Source: Neolewinella litorea (lineage in GTDB: Bacteria > Bacteroidota > Bacteroidia > Chitinophagales > Saprospiraceae). Taken from it: a DNA stretch of 64,000 nucleotides. Position numbers and translations under genes: made by a program. Shown here one piece after another: positions 1-8,552 of this stretch. Under the pieces are notes generated by a model, which had not been told where the DNA came from, did not search any database, and worked only from the letters and a program-made list of their open reading frames with translations. The stretch is from positions 1,302,501 through 1,366,500 of the forward strand of contig NZ_SRSF01000001.1 in NCBI RefSeq assembly GCF_004803465.1. The letters are read 5' to 3'. The stretch's first letter is position 1, and every line of letters starts with the position of its first letter.

Positions 1-1
1 G

Positions 2-442
2 GCCCTTGGCCCGCGGGTAGCCCGGCTGACCGACGACCTGCTGGAGTTTGCCGAGGTGCCGCGGGAGATCAAGTTGCTGGACGAGCAAGGCGAGGTGCTG
101 AAGGCCGGCGACCACGACCGGCGGTTCTTTGAGGCGGCCTGGATGCACCGCTACCAGGGCACCTACTACTTTTCCTATTCCACGGGCAATACCCACTACA
201 TCTGCTACGCCACGGGCAGCTCCCCCTATGGGCCATTCACCTACCGGGGGCGCATCCTCTCGCCCGTCATCGGCTGGACCACCCACCATTCGATCTGCGC
301 GGTGGGCGACCGCTGGTACCTTTTCTACCACGATTCCGTACTTTCCCGGGGCATCACCCACCTGCGGTCGGTCAAAATGGCCGAGATCCGCTACCGCCCC
401 GACGGGTCGATCGAAACCCTGGACCCCTACCCGGGCCGATAA
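2..442 (+). CDS. Glycoside hydrolase family 43 protein, C-terminal part (5' end outside window)
   Basis: The reading frame is open from base 2 to a TAA at 440-442, so the gene starts before the window. The visible 146 residues carry blocks typical of GH43 five-bladed propeller enzymes (arabinofuranosidase/xylosidase class): an aromatic YYFSYSTGN segment, a SPYGPF block and GWTTHHSI followed by WYLFYHDS. These enzymes release arabinose or xylose from plant polysaccharides. The catalytic Asp and the signal peptide would lie upstream and cannot be seen. It ends 27 bases before an SDR gene read in the same direction, so the two are probably co-transcribed in a sugar-utilisation locus. The exact substrate cannot be told from this fragment. 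Confidence 0.8.
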   Translation, partial: ALGPRVARLTDDLLEFAEVPREIKLLDEQGEVLKAGDHDRRFFEAAWMHRYQGTYYFSYSTGNTHYICYATGSSPYGPFTYRGRILSPVIGWTTHHSICAVGDRWYLFYHDSVLSRGITHLRSVKMAEIRYRPDGSIETLDPYPGR

Positions 443-469
443 CCACGTCATCCAGATAACTACCCCGAT

Positions 470-1285
470 ATGTCTACTCTATTCGATCTTTCCGGCAAGC
501 ACGCGCTTCTCACCGGCGGTACCGGCGCGCTCGGTACTGCCATGGCCCGCGGTCTGCTTGCCGCCGGGGCGCGGGTTGCCCTGCTTAGCCGTAATCCGGA
601 GAACCTGCAGAGCGCGGCGGATGAACTGGGCGCGGACGCGGGTGCCGTGATCCTGCTGCGCGGCGACGTCACCGACCGCCAAAGCCTGGAGGCCGCCCGC
701 GATGAGCTCAAAAGCAAATGGGGAAAGCTGGACATCCTGGTCAACGCCGCCGGCGGCAACCGGGCGGGGGCCACCATTGGTCCGGAGCAGACCTTTTTCG
801 ACCTCAACCTGGAGGACTTTGCCGGCGTGAGCAAGCTGAACCTGGACGGAACGGTAATCCCAAGCCTCATCTTCGGCCAGCTCATCACCGAAGGGGCGGG
901 GGGCAGTATCGTGAACATCTCCAGCATGGCCGCCGACCGGGCGATCACGCGAGTGGTCGGCTACAGCGCCGCCAAGGCCGGTATCGACAATTTTACCCGC
1001 TGGCTGGCCGTGGAAATGGCGCGTAAATACGACGGCAGGGTCCGCGTGAATGCCATCGCACCTGGGTTTTTCATCGGAGAACAGAACCGGCGGCTGCTCC
1101 TGGAAGAAGACGGCTCGCTCACCGCCCGGGGAAAGACAATCATCGCCAGCACCCCGATGAACCGCTTCGGTAAGGCGGAAGAATTGATCACGACCCTCGT
1201 GTACCTCTGCGCCGATGCCAGCAGTTTCGTTACCGGCATCGTTGTACCCGTTGATGGCGGCTTCAGCGCCTTCTCCGGAGTGTAG
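470..1285 (+). CDS. SDR-family oxidoreductase, D-mannonate oxidoreductase-like
   Basis: A 271-residue classical short-chain dehydrogenase. The N-terminal TGGTGALG loop binds NAD(P), NAAGG follows at about residue 91, and the Ser-Tyr-Lys catalytic set is in SSMAA and YSAAKAG. The C-terminal blocks APGFFIGEQNR and GSLTARG with PVDGGFSAFSGV closely match the SDR form of D-mannonate oxidoreductase (fructuronate reductase), which interconverts D-fructuronate and D-mannonate in hexuronate breakdown. This agrees with the GH43 gene just upstream. Substrate assignment is by family resemblance; a related polyol dehydrogenase is the main alternative. Confidence 0.85.
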   Translation: MSTLFDLSGKHALLTGGTGALGTAMARGLLAAGARVALLSRNPENLQSAADELGADAGAVILLRGDVTDRQSLEAARDELKSKWGKLDILVNAAGGNRAGATIGPEQTFFDLNLEDFAGVSKLNLDGTVIPSLIFGQLITEGAGGSIVNISSMAADRAITRVVGYSAAKAGIDNFTRWLAVEMARKYDGRVRVNAIAPGFFIGEQNRRLLLEEDGSLTARGKTIIASTPMNRFGKAEELITTLVYLCADASSFVTGIVVPVDGGFSAFSGV

Positions 1286-1413
1286 GGTCAGGCGGATAAT
1301 TCCGGCCAACATCGCGAACCGCGCTCACCCAGGTCCAATTAGCACAGAGATATCAGCGGGAAAGTCCTGACGCAATTCTTACCTTGCACACCCCTAACTA
1401 AAGCTTTGCGTTC

Positions 1414-2979
1414 ATGCAACACCACAATCTGCGCGAGAACCTCAAGGTGGCCGCCCTGGTAGAAGATACCATCACCAAGGGCCAGGGTCACCTGAGCGAC
1501 ACCGGCGCCCTCATCATCAATACGGGCAAGTTTACCGGCCGTTCCCCGAAGGACCGCTACATCGTCGAGGACGATATCACCCGCGACACCGTCGACTGGG
1601 GAAAGATCAACATTCCCATCGGCCAGCAGACTTTTGACCAGCTGCTGGAGAAAACCCGGGAGTACGCCAAGGGCCTCGACGCCGTTTACGTCCGCGACGC
1701 CTACGCCTGCGCCAGCCGCAAGTACCGCATTAACATCCGGGTATTCACCGAGTACCCCTGGCAGAATATGTTCGCCTACAACATGTTCCTCCGCCCCGAC
1801 GATGAGCGCATCACCAACCTGCTCACCGACGAGTGGACGATCTACGCTTTCCCCGGCGTGAAGGCCGACCCCGCCGTTCACGGTACGCGGCAGGACAATT
1901 TCAGCATCATCAACTTCACCAAGAAGATGATCCTGATCGGCGGCACTGCCTACACCGGCGAAATCAAGAAGGGCATCTTCTCCGTACTCAACTACGTGCT
2001 GCCCACCCGCCGCGATGTGTTAAGCATGCACTGCTCCGCCAACGTGGGCACCAAGGGCGATACGGCCCTGTTCTTCGGCCTGTCGGGAACGGGAAAGACC
2101 ACCCTGAGCAACGACCCAGACCGCCGGCTGATCGGCGACGACGAGCACGGCTGGAGCCAGGCTAACGTCTTCAACCTCGAAGGCGGCTGCTACGCCAAGG
2201 TGATCGACCTGAGTGAATCGAAAGAGCCCCAGATTTACCGCGCCATCAAGTTCGGTGCCCTGCTGGAAAACATCGGCCTCAAGGAAGACGGACACACCCC
2301 CAACTACGAGGACGACAGCATCACCCAGAACACCCGGGTAAGCTACCCCATCGATCACATCGAGAACATCATGTACAACAGCCGGGGCGACATCCCCCGG
2401 AACATTTTCTTCCTTACCTGTGACGCGTTCGGCGTACTGCCTCCCATCAGCAAGCTGACGCCCGAGCAGGCCATGTACCACTTCATCAGCGGGTACACCG
2501 CCAAGATCGCCGGTACCGAGACGGGCATTACCGAGCCCCAGCCGAACTTTTCGGCCTGCTTCGGCGCGCCGTTCATCCCCCTGCACCCCACGCACTACGC
2601 GGATATGCTCGGTAACAAGCTTAAGCAATCCGCCGACGACGGAGAACCCATCAGCGTGTGGCTGGTAAATACCGGCTGGACGGGCGGCGGCTACGGAGAG
2701 GGTTCGCGCATTGAACTGGCCTTCACCCGCGCCATGATCAAGGCGGCCCTGACCGGTGCGCTGGATGATGTGGAATACGTCACGGACCCGGTCTTCGGAC
2801 TCAGTCGCCCCACGAGCTGCCCGGACGTCCCCAATGCCATCCTCAATCCGCGCGATACCTGGCGCAACGAGAAGCAGTACGATGAGGCCGCAGAGAAGCT
2901 GGCCCACTTGTTCCACAAGAACTTCTCCAACTACGCCAAGGAGGCAGACAAGGCCATCGTCAACGCCGGCCCCGAATAG
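1414..2979 (+). CDS. pckA: Phosphoenolpyruvate carboxykinase (ATP)
   Basis: A 521-residue ATP-type PEPCK, the normal family length. It converts oxaloacetate and ATP to PEP, CO2 and ADP, the entry step of gluconeogenesis, in the cytoplasm. The N-terminal NTGKFTGRSPKDRY block, the kinase-1a P-loop GLSGTGKTT (residues 222-230) and the metal/nucleotide block LIGDDEHGW are all intact, as is the NTGWTGGGYG segment. The start is ATG 1414 with N-terminus MQHHNLREN, as in relatives. It stands alone in a 128-base upstream gap and ends at a strong hairpin shared with the convergent acyltransferase gene. Confidence 0.97.
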   Translation: MQHHNLRENLKVAALVEDTITKGQGHLSDTGALIINTGKFTGRSPKDRYIVEDDITRDTVDWGKINIPIGQQTFDQLLEKTREYAKGLDAVYVRDAYACASRKYRINIRVFTEYPWQNMFAYNMFLRPDDERITNLLTDEWTIYAFPGVKADPAVHGTRQDNFSIINFTKKMILIGGTAYTGEIKKGIFSVLNYVLPTRRDVLSMHCSANVGTKGDTALFFGLSGTGKTTLSNDPDRRLIGDDEHGWSQANVFNLEGGCYAKVIDLSESKEPQIYRAIKFGALLENIGLKEDGHTPNYEDDSITQNTRVSYPIDHIENIMYNSRGDIPRNIFFLTCDAFGVLPPISKLTPEQAMYHFISGYTAKIAGTETGITEPQPNFSACFGAPFIPLHPTHYADMLGNKLKQSADDGEPISVWLVNTGWTGGGYGEGSRIELAFTRAMIKAALTGALDDVEYVTDPVFGLSRPTSCPDVPNAILNPRDTWRNEKQYDEAAEKLAHLFHKNFSNYAKEADKAIVNAGPE

Positions 2980-3006
2980 GTACCGCGCTAAGGCAAAGTT
3001 TCAGGC

Positions 3007-3043
3007 CGGTGGCCGGGAGGGTAGCTTACCCTTCCGGCCACCG
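3007..3043. terminator. Strong hairpin between convergent genes
   Basis: Bases 3007-3023 pair with 3027-3043: 17 base pairs including one G-U, with a 3-base loop. It sits 27 bases after the pckA stop and just after the acyltransferase stop on the other strand, so it can end transcription from both sides. There is only a weak T stretch (ATTT) on the plus side. Confidence 0.7.
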
Positions 3044-3048
3044 CTGAT

Positions 3049-4005
3049 TTAGGGCAAAGGGTGATCTTGTTCCCGCAACGCCCGATCGTACTCCGCCGGC
3101 AGAAAGGGTGCTTCTCGCAGGGCCTGCCGGGCCTCCTCCGGCACCTCCCTTTTCCAGCGGCGGTGGCTCCACAGCCAGGGCACGGGATCGCGGAGGATCT
3201 CCTGCTCCAGTTGACGGGCGAAGGCTTCCGTGATGAACCCCTGCGGTTCGCGCCGCGGGTGGTCGGTGACGGGAATCAGCTCGGCGAGGTATTCCCCGCG
3301 TCTTTCCCGGCGGAGGGTCATGTAGTAGACCGGACGGTTGTACCGTACCGCGTACCGTTCGGGGCCGGCCATGAAACCGGTAGTGCGGCCCAAAAAGGTG
3401 GTCCAGTGCAACTTTTCCCAGCGGGCATTGCTCGGGGCCTGATCGGCGACGAAGAAGTCGACGGTTGGGCTGACGGGTGGGTGTGCGTAAAAGTCGCTAA
3501 CCCAGGACCGCGGTACCATCAGAACGCCCGTCCGCTGGCGGTTGGCGGTGATGAGGCGGTCCATCACCTTGTCCTTCAGTGGGGCGTAGATCGCCATGAG
3601 GGTAAAACCCCGGAGTTGGGAGGGGAAGGAGATGCCGGCTATTTCCCAATTGCTGTAGTGCCCCCCGTAGGCAATGAAACTGCGGCCTTCGGCCCGGAGG
3701 TGGTCCACCGCTTCGGGGTTGAGGATACGGCACCGGCGCACCGCCGCCCGCTCGCTCAGGGAGAACAGCTTGATGCTTTCGACGATCGTCTCGAAGAAGT
3801 AGGAATAGTACGCTTTGGCCAGTGCCATGATCTCGGCCTCACTACGGTCAGGTAAGGACCCACGGAGGTTATCCAGGACCACTTCCCGGCGGTATCCCAC
3901 CCAGTGCCAATTGACCCAGGCCAGCCCCGAAGCGACTCCGTAGAGCACCGGCCACGGCAGGTAACTGAGGGGAAGCAGAACGAGATAATACAGCAGGTAG
4001 GCCAA
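3049..4005 (-). CDS. LpxL/HtrB-type lysophospholipid (lipid A) acyltransferase
   Basis: A 318-residue protein of the Bacteroidota branch of the lipid A late acyltransferase family, which adds a secondary acyl chain to lipid A or a related lipid at the inner membrane. An N-terminal membrane segment (YLLYYLVLLPLSYLPWPVLYG) is followed by the catalytic block GGHYSNWEI, where the HX4D/E motif reads H-x4-E as is usual in this phylum, and later by DFFVADQAP. The only good start is TTG 4005. It follows the merR gene by 20 bases and is probably co-transcribed with it. Confidence 0.85.
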   Translation of the reverse strand: MAYLLYYLVLLPLSYLPWPVLYGVASGLAWVNWHWVGYRREVVLDNLRGSLPDRSEAEIMALAKAYYSYFFETIVESIKLFSLSERAAVRRCRILNPEAVDHLRAEGRSFIAYGGHYSNWEIAGISFPSQLRGFTLMAIYAPLKDKVMDRLITANRQRTGVLMVPRSWVSDFYAHPPVSPTVDFFVADQAPSNARWEKLHWTTFLGRTTGFMAGPERYAVRYNRPVYYMTLRRERRGEYLAELIPVTDHPRREPQGFITEAFARQLEQEILRDPVPWLWSHRRWKREVPEEARQALREAPFLPAEYDRALREQDHPLP

Positions 4006-4025
4006 AGGGAGGGGGAGCGGGGGAT

Positions 4026-4364
4026 TTACAGTTTGTTCTGCAGTTGCTCCAGGCGCCGTCGCACCTTCTGCAGGCTATCGACGATTTCCTGTTTATCGGC
4101 CGAGGGTTTGTTTCCGGAAGCTATCTCCCGACGCGCACCGTCAAGGGTGAATCCGCGCTCCCGTACCAGGTGATAGACCTCGCGGAGTTGCTGGATATTT
4201 TCCTTGGTGAAACGGCGGTCGCCGCGGCTGTTCTTGTTCGGCTTGATGTGGCTGAATTCGTTTTCCCAGAAGCGGATCAGGGAAGTATTCACGTCCAGTT
4301 TCTTGGCCACTTCACCGATCGAATAGTAGCGCTTCAGGTCGTCGTCGTTCTTATCGTTCGGCAT
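4026..4364 (-). CDS. MerR-family transcriptional regulator
   Basis: A 112-residue protein with an N-terminal winged helix: YYSIGEVAKKLDVNTSLIRF at about residues 13-32, then GDRRFTKENI. The rest is a short helical tail without the cysteines of metal-sensing MerR proteins. This short MerR type is widely found as a single core gene in Bacteroidota and its ligand is unknown. It lies 20 bases upstream of the acyltransferase and diverges from pxpB across 153 bases. Confidence 0.85.
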   Translation of the reverse strand: MPNDKNDDDLKRYYSIGEVAKKLDVNTSLIRFWENEFSHIKPNKNSRGDRRFTKENIQQLREVYHLVRERGFTLDGARREIASGNKPSADKQEIVDSLQKVRRRLEQLQNKL

Positions 4365-4505
4365 AGGGGAAGGCTTGGTTGTTCAGGGCCGAAAAGTACG
4401 ACCTTTTGGCAATAGCGCAGGGTGGCCCACGCTACCTGCCGTTCCCGGGTCAGATGGCCGCAGCCCGGCGGGGGCGGGATTGCGGGTCATCCAGTTGCCG
4501 ATGCC

Positions 4506-4513
4506 TAACTTTC
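4506..4513 (+). promoter_or_regulatory. Candidate -7 box of pxpBC
   Basis: TAACTTTC matches the Bacteroidota TAnnTTTG box at all but the last position and ends 4 bases before the GTG start of pxpB. If used, the message would have almost no leader. No TTG at the usual distance is clear. Confidence 0.35.
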
Positions 4514-4517
4514 CCCG

Positions 4518-5192
4518 GTGCGCCTACCCCGCCATATACGCCCTTACGGTCCCTCAGCCCTGTTGCTGGAATGGGAGCCGCGGATCGACGAACGCATCAG
4601 CCGCAGCGTGCACGCCTACGCCGCTGCCATCGCCGACCATCCGGCCATAACGGAATGCGTACCGGGATACGCCTCCCTTCTGATCATGTATCGACCGGAG
4701 GCATGCTCAGCTTACACGCTGCGGGAATACGTATACGGCCTTTCCGTGGAGGAAGGTGATCTGGAGACGGGCAGGCAGCACCTTATTCCGGTGCTGTACG
4801 GGGGGGCGTGGGGACCAGACCTGGATGCGGTAGCCGTCGCGACGGGCAACTCGGCGCAGGAGGTGATCGATCTGCACGCCGGCCGCGAATACCTGGTGTA
4901 TATGCTGGGGTTCCGGCCGGGCTTTGCCTTCCTCGGACCCACCGACGAGCGGTTGCGGGTGGACCGCCGCCCCTCACCCAGGGACCGGGTGCCGGGCGGG
5001 GCCGTGGGGCTGGCGGGCCAACAGACGGGCATCTACCCCGGCGAGGGACCGGGTGGGTGGCAACTCATTGGGCGCTGTCCCCTGCCCCTGCTCGACGGAG
5101 GCGGCCACCCACGCCTACGCGCCGGTGACCGCGTGCGGTTCCAATCGGTAGACGAAGCGACGTTCTTCCAGTATCAAGATCAACACCCATGA
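4518..5192 (+). CDS. pxpB: 5-oxoprolinase subunit PxpB (KipI-like)
   Basis: A 224-residue carboxyltransferase subdomain C/D protein. PxpB works with PxpA and PxpC in ATP-dependent hydrolysis of 5-oxoproline to glutamate in the cytoplasm. Family blocks are LGFRPGFAFLG (about residue 133), the PSPRDRVPGGAVGLAG stretch and TGIYPGEGPGGW. The best start is GTG 4518, giving MRLPRHIRPYG; ATG codons inside the frame would remove conserved sequence. It overlaps pxpC by four bases (ATGA). No pxpA gene lies next to the pair. Confidence 0.92.
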   Translation: MRLPRHIRPYGPSALLLEWEPRIDERISRSVHAYAAAIADHPAITECVPGYASLLIMYRPEACSAYTLREYVYGLSVEEGDLETGRQHLIPVLYGGAWGPDLDAVAVATGNSAQEVIDLHAGREYLVYMLGFRPGFAFLGPTDERLRVDRRPSPRDRVPGGAVGLAGQQTGIYPGEGPGGWQLIGRCPLPLLDGGGHPRLRAGDRVRFQSVDEATFFQYQDQHP

Positions 5193-6049
5193 GCCGTCTT
5201 CTTAGCGTAACTGCGCCAAAGCGGGGCGGCGGCTGGCGATTCGTCGATGGTGGCCGGCCGGGCCTCCGTCACCTGGCCATCCCCGGCGGGGGCCCGGCCG
5301 ACCGGGAAAGTGCCGCAACCGGCAACCTGCTGCTGAAACAGGCGGCGCTGTCCCCCTGCATCGAGATTACGCTCAGCGGCGGGCGATGGCGATTCAACGG
5401 CCAGGGTACGCTGGCCCTGACCGGTGCCGACTTCGGCTGGCAACTGGACGGCCACCCCGTGGACCGGTACACTACCCTTCCTCTGGAAGGTGAACACGAA
5501 TTGCGGGGCGGATTCGCCCGACGGGGGTGCCGGGGGTATCTATGTGTGCGAGGCGACTGGCAACTGCCCAGGGTAATGGGCAGTATCGAAGCAGGTTTGC
5601 CCGGCGCGGTGATGCCGCAGCCGGGATTTTCCTTCCGAGTATCGAGCGACGACCACCAACCCCGACAGCAGGAGGCTCCACCGGTTAGCTTCGGGATGGA
5701 AATGGTTGCGGTTGACGTGGTAGCCGGCCCGGAATGGCACTGGCTCGACCGCAGGCACCGCGATATGCTGTTGAACACCCCTTTCCGGGTCGGGCCCGCG
5801 TCGGACCGGCAGGGGGTGCGACTGGAATTACCCGCGAGCTACGACACTACCCTACCCTCCCTGTTAAGTTCCCCGGTACTGCCCGGCACGGTTCAGTGGA
5901 CGCCGTCCGGACCGATATTGCTCGGGCCGGATGCCCAGACCGTGGGGGGTTATCCCCGCGTGCTGGTGGCCACTGCTTTGCCCGATGCAGTATTTCAGCT
6001 GCGGCCGGGGGGCGAGATAATCTTTCGGATGGTCAAAGGAGATCCTTAA
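5189..6049 (+). CDS. pxpC: 5-oxoprolinase subunit PxpC (KipA-like)
   Basis: A 286-residue biotin-dependent-carboxyltransferase-like protein, the partner of PxpB in 5-oxoproline cleavage. The N-terminus has the family blocks GRPGLRHLAIPGGGPADRES and ALSPCIEITLSGG. The C-terminal part has GGYPRVLVA and ends PGGEIIFRMV, as family members do. Translation is coupled to pxpB by the ATGA overlap. Its 3' end overlaps the convergent atpZ gene by 17 bases. Confidence 0.9.
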   Translation: MSRLLSVTAPKRGGGWRFVDGGRPGLRHLAIPGGGPADRESAATGNLLLKQAALSPCIEITLSGGRWRFNGQGTLALTGADFGWQLDGHPVDRYTTLPLEGEHELRGGFARRGCRGYLCVRGDWQLPRVMGSIEAGLPGAVMPQPGFSFRVSSDDHQPRQQEAPPVSFGMEMVAVDVVAGPEWHWLDRRHRDMLLNTPFRVGPASDRQGVRLELPASYDTTLPSLLSSPVLPGTVQWTPSGPILLGPDAQTVGGYPRVLVATALPDAVFQLRPGGEIIFRMVKGDP

Positions 6050-6242
6050 CGCTGATGTAGAGTCCTCCAATCACACCGATCAGGCTGAGCAGAATGGTGA
6101 GCCAGGGGTTGGTTCCGAATTCCCCGTCGAGCCAAATACCAATGAAGAGACACACCCCAATGGTGCCGATGAGTTGGGCACCAATGCCCATGTACTTCGT
6201 CCAGGCCCGGGCGTCGTTGGTATTGCGTTTGGGGGTGGACAT
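6033..6242 (-). CDS. AtpZ/AtpI-family small membrane protein
   Basis: A 69-residue protein with two predicted membrane helices (GIGAQLIGTIGVCLFIGIWL and LTILLSLIGVIGGLYIS) joined by the DGEFGTNPW loop, the pattern of AtpZ/AtpI proteins associated with F-type ATP synthase assembly or Mg2+ handling. No other atp gene is nearby, which is common in this phylum. The 3' end overlaps pxpC by 17 bases on the opposite strand. It lies 51 bases downstream of the porP/sprF-like gene. Confidence 0.75.
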   Translation of the reverse strand: MSTPKRNTNDARAWTKYMGIGAQLIGTIGVCLFIGIWLDGEFGTNPWLTILLSLIGVIGGLYISVKDLL

Positions 6243-6293
6243 ATCCAGGGGTAGGTTGAACCGCGGGTAACCCGATCAAGGCCCCGGGAAGGT

Positions 6294-7340
6294 TTAGAAG
6301 GTGGGGCAGTATACGCCGCGCCGCTGGTTACCGCAGATTTTGTACTGCAGGGAGAGTTCGAAACCTCCGTTGCCGTCGGTGGCCACCTTCAGGTCACTGG
6401 TGTTGATGTCGTAGCTGAAACCGAGGGCGAAGTTCTCGTAGTCGAACCGGGTGCTCAGGATGAGGGCGTCGGTTAGGACGCTGCTGTCGAGGCGGTTGCT
6501 GACGCGGGTCCACATTCCGACCTGGAAAGCCTGGGTGGCGGCGTTGCGGCCACCGTCGAGGAGGAATTTAAGGTTGGTACCGGCGTTGACCTGGAAGCTG
6601 GGTCCCTGGTTCATGATGATGACGCCGGGTACGAGTCCGAAGCGGCTGTTGAGCATGAATTCACCACCGGCGTGGGCCGTGAAGCGGCTGTACAGCAGGT
6701 CTTTGCCTTCGTTGTCAAAGCTTTGGTTGGCCCGGTTCAGGTGGTGGAAGGCACCGCCAGCGTAGAGACTGTTGTTTTCGTCGAAGACCATGAACCAGAG
6801 GAGGCCCACGCCCATATCGGCGAAGAGGAACTGATCGCGGTCGAGTCCGTTCTCCCCACTCGGCGCGCTGGGGTCGAAACCACCGTCGCCATCGTGTTGG
6901 GAGCCCCACCGTAAGGCCAGGAAGTCGAGGCTACGCTGTGCGGCGCCGAGTTCGGCCCCGGCTACGAGGTAGTTGCCGTACTTGCGGCTGCCGCCCATTT
7001 TCTTGGAGTAGCTGGCGCTCACCTTACCCGTGGTGGTAGCGAAGCTGGCTTCCCCGGCGCGGTCTCCCCAGAAGGTGCCCCCGATGCCGAAGAAATCACT
7101 GCGGCCCACGGCCACGCGCTGGTCGTAGCTGACGCTGTAGGTCTGAAAGGCGTTTTCGCCCAGTACGGAGGCCCACTGGCTCCGGTAGTTTACCGCAATG
7201 CGGCTGTTACAGTTCATCACCCCCGTCATCGCCGGGTTCAGGTTGAGCGGCGACATGTAGAACTGAGAAAAGTGGATATCCTGAGCCTGCAGCGCCGTGG
7301 CGCAGCAGAGCAGAAACAGCAGGGTATGGACTAACTTCAT
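6294..7340 (-). CDS. PorP/SprF-family type IX secretion membrane protein
   Basis: A 348-residue outer-membrane protein. The start at ATG 7340 is chosen because it gives a signal peptide, MKLVHTLLFLLCCATALQAQ, followed directly by the family hallmark DIHFSQFYMSPLNLNPAMTG; upstream in-frame codons only add a charged, non-homologous stretch. PorP/SprF proteins are beta-barrels that help the T9SS and gliding adhesins at the cell surface. Later blocks include YRSQWASV and repeated strands ending with FALGFSYDIN. No other por/gld gene is adjacent, so this may be one of several paralogues that accompany single T9SS cargoes. Confidence 0.92.
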   Translation of the reverse strand: MKLVHTLLFLLCCATALQAQDIHFSQFYMSPLNLNPAMTGVMNCNSRIAVNYRSQWASVLGENAFQTYSVSYDQRVAVGRSDFFGIGGTFWGDRAGEASFATTTGKVSASYSKKMGGSRKYGNYLVAGAELGAAQRSLDFLALRWGSQHDGDGGFDPSAPSGENGLDRDQFLFADMGVGLLWFMVFDENNSLYAGGAFHHLNRANQSFDNEGKDLLYSRFTAHAGGEFMLNSRFGLVPGVIIMNQGPSFQVNAGTNLKFLLDGGRNAATQAFQVGMWTRVSNRLDSSVLTDALILSTRFDYENFALGFSYDINTSDLKVATDGNGGFELSLQYKICGNQRRGVYCPTF

Positions 7341-7453
7341 ATCAAGGGGCGGTTTAAGCTTTTTTTGAGAGACGAAAGGCCGGGCAGAAGGGAAGACGAA
7401 AACAGTCGAAAAAAATGCAGCGGGGCCCTTTTGCAATGTAACGTGCCCTCATT

Positions 7454-7461
7454 CAAAATTA
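7454..7461 (-). promoter_or_regulatory. Candidate -7 box of the porP/sprF-like gene
   Basis: On the minus strand TAATTTTG fits TAnnTTTG exactly. It would give a leader of about 105-110 bases. No TTG is present 18-21 bases upstream. Confidence 0.35.
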
Positions 7462-7473
7462 GTCTTATGCGAT

Positions 7474-7506
7474 AAAAAAAGACCGGTCGCGCAAGCGCAG
7501 CCGGTC
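7474..7506 (-). terminator. Rho-independent terminator on the minus strand
   Basis: On the minus strand GACCGG (7506-7501) pairs with CCGGTC (7486-7481), with a second inner GC-rich stem, and is followed at once by seven T (7480-7474). There is no protein-coding gene on this strand immediately upstream, so the transcript it ends is probably non-coding. Confidence 0.7.
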
Positions 7507-7610
7507 CGGAAATAAACACCTAAAACCCTATTATTCTATTTTGGCGAGGATCCCGCCGTACAGTGCAACTGATTGATGTTGGCTGGCCGACACAACTAAA
7601 AGTTTGCCTG
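7474..7610 (-). ncRNA. Candidate small RNA between porP and the BASS transporter
   Basis: The minus strand holds TTG (7644-7642), 18 bases, then TATTTTTG (7623-7616), a good Bacteroidota promoter, and about 110-135 bases later a strong hairpin plus seven T. The stretch between has no convincing reading frame (a 60-codon frame at 7520-7702 would start upstream of the promoter and is cut off from it). This is the only content I can see in the 321-base gap apart from the porP promoter. The RNA would be antisense to the leader of the transporter gene. It does not match an RNA family I recognise. Confidence 0.35.
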
Positions 7611-7661
7611 TGCCACAAAAATAGGAGTAAAAGTTCATACGCAAAAATCCTTGCGGAAAAA

Positions 7662-8552
7662 ATGGTTGATACATTAATTACCGCCGTATTGGCCCTGATC
7701 ATGTTTTCGATCGGGCTCAGTATGCAGTACGGTGATTTTGGTCGACTGTTTTATGCACCCCGTGTACTGTTTCTGGGGCTTTTCCTGCAATTGGTGGCCC
7801 TACCCTGTACCGCTTTCGTGGTCGCCTCATCGCTTCCGCTACCGCCCTCCTTCGCCCTGGGATTTCTTATTTTAGCTGCTTGTCCGGGCGGACTTTCCAG
7901 TAATTATATTTCCTACCTCCTGCGGGCGAATACAGCACTTGCGGTCAGTTTGACAATTAGCAATTCCTCCCTTGCCCTGCTGACCGTACCCATCATCGTT
8001 AATCTGGCTTTGGAATACTTCCTTCCCGGGGCCGGCGCAGCCCTACTGCCGCTGCTACCGACGGCCTTTCGCATCTTTCTCATCGTGCTGGTACCGGTAC
8101 TGGCCGGCATGGGATTCCGGCACCTGCTCCCGCGCACCGCCGCCCGTCTGCAACCCTTCCTGCGCAAGGGCACCCTGGTGTTGCTCGCTCTGGTATTTCT
8201 GCTGAAAATTGCCGCCCCGCCGGAACAGGGGGGCAGCGCCTTGACCCTGGAGGAAGTAGGGACCATCCTGCCCGCCGCGCTGCTGATCAACGGCGTGGCC
8301 CTTTCGTTTGGAACGGTTTTCGGTGGCCTTTTTGGGATGAACCGTGACAACCAGCTCACCCTGGGCGTGGAAGTAGGCATCCAGAATACCTCGCTGGCTT
8401 TCGTCATCGCGGGCAGTTTCCTCGACAACGAGCAGGCGCTTAAACCCGCCCTGGTGTACGCCATGTTCACCTTCTTTACAGCCCTGGGCTATGGCTTACT
8501 GCTGAAACCCGACCGGTATCATCACCTCCGCCGGGAATTTACCGGCTGGTGA
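7662..8552 (+). CDS. Bile acid:sodium symporter (BASS) family transporter
   Basis: A 296-residue protein with eight to ten hydrophobic helices. The family's two re-entrant signature blocks are present: ACPGGLSSNYIS at about residue 80 and GVEVGIQNTSLAFVIAG at about residue 235. Members take up organic anions with sodium at the inner membrane; bacterial substrates vary and cannot be named here. Start ATG 7662 (MVDTLITAVLALIMF) is chosen because it begins directly with the first helix; the longer frame to 7563 adds a hydrophilic stretch. The 3' end overlaps the convergent adhesin gene by 14 bases. Confidence 0.85.
   Translation: MVDTLITAVLALIMFSIGLSMQYGDFGRLFYAPRVLFLGLFLQLVALPCTAFVVASSLPLPPSFALGFLILAACPGGLSSNYISYLLRANTALAVSLTISNSSLALLTVPIIVNLALEYFLPGAGAALLPLLPTAFRIFLIVLVPVLAGMGFRHLLPRTAARLQPFLRKGTLVLLALVFLLKIAAPPEQGGSALTLEEVGTILPAALLINGVALSFGTVFGGLFGMNRDNQLTLGVEVGIQNTSLAFVIAGSFLDNEQALKPALVYAMFTFFTALGYGLLLKPDRYHHLRREFTGW

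Noticed and set aside
479-1312. 277-codon minus-strand frame opposite the SDR gene
   Set aside because: It is the antisense of a clear SDR gene; high GC content produces long antisense frames.
1380-1387. TACCTTGC upstream of pckA as a -7 box
   Set aside because: Two mismatches in the conserved TTTG part and no TTG upstream; too weak to list.
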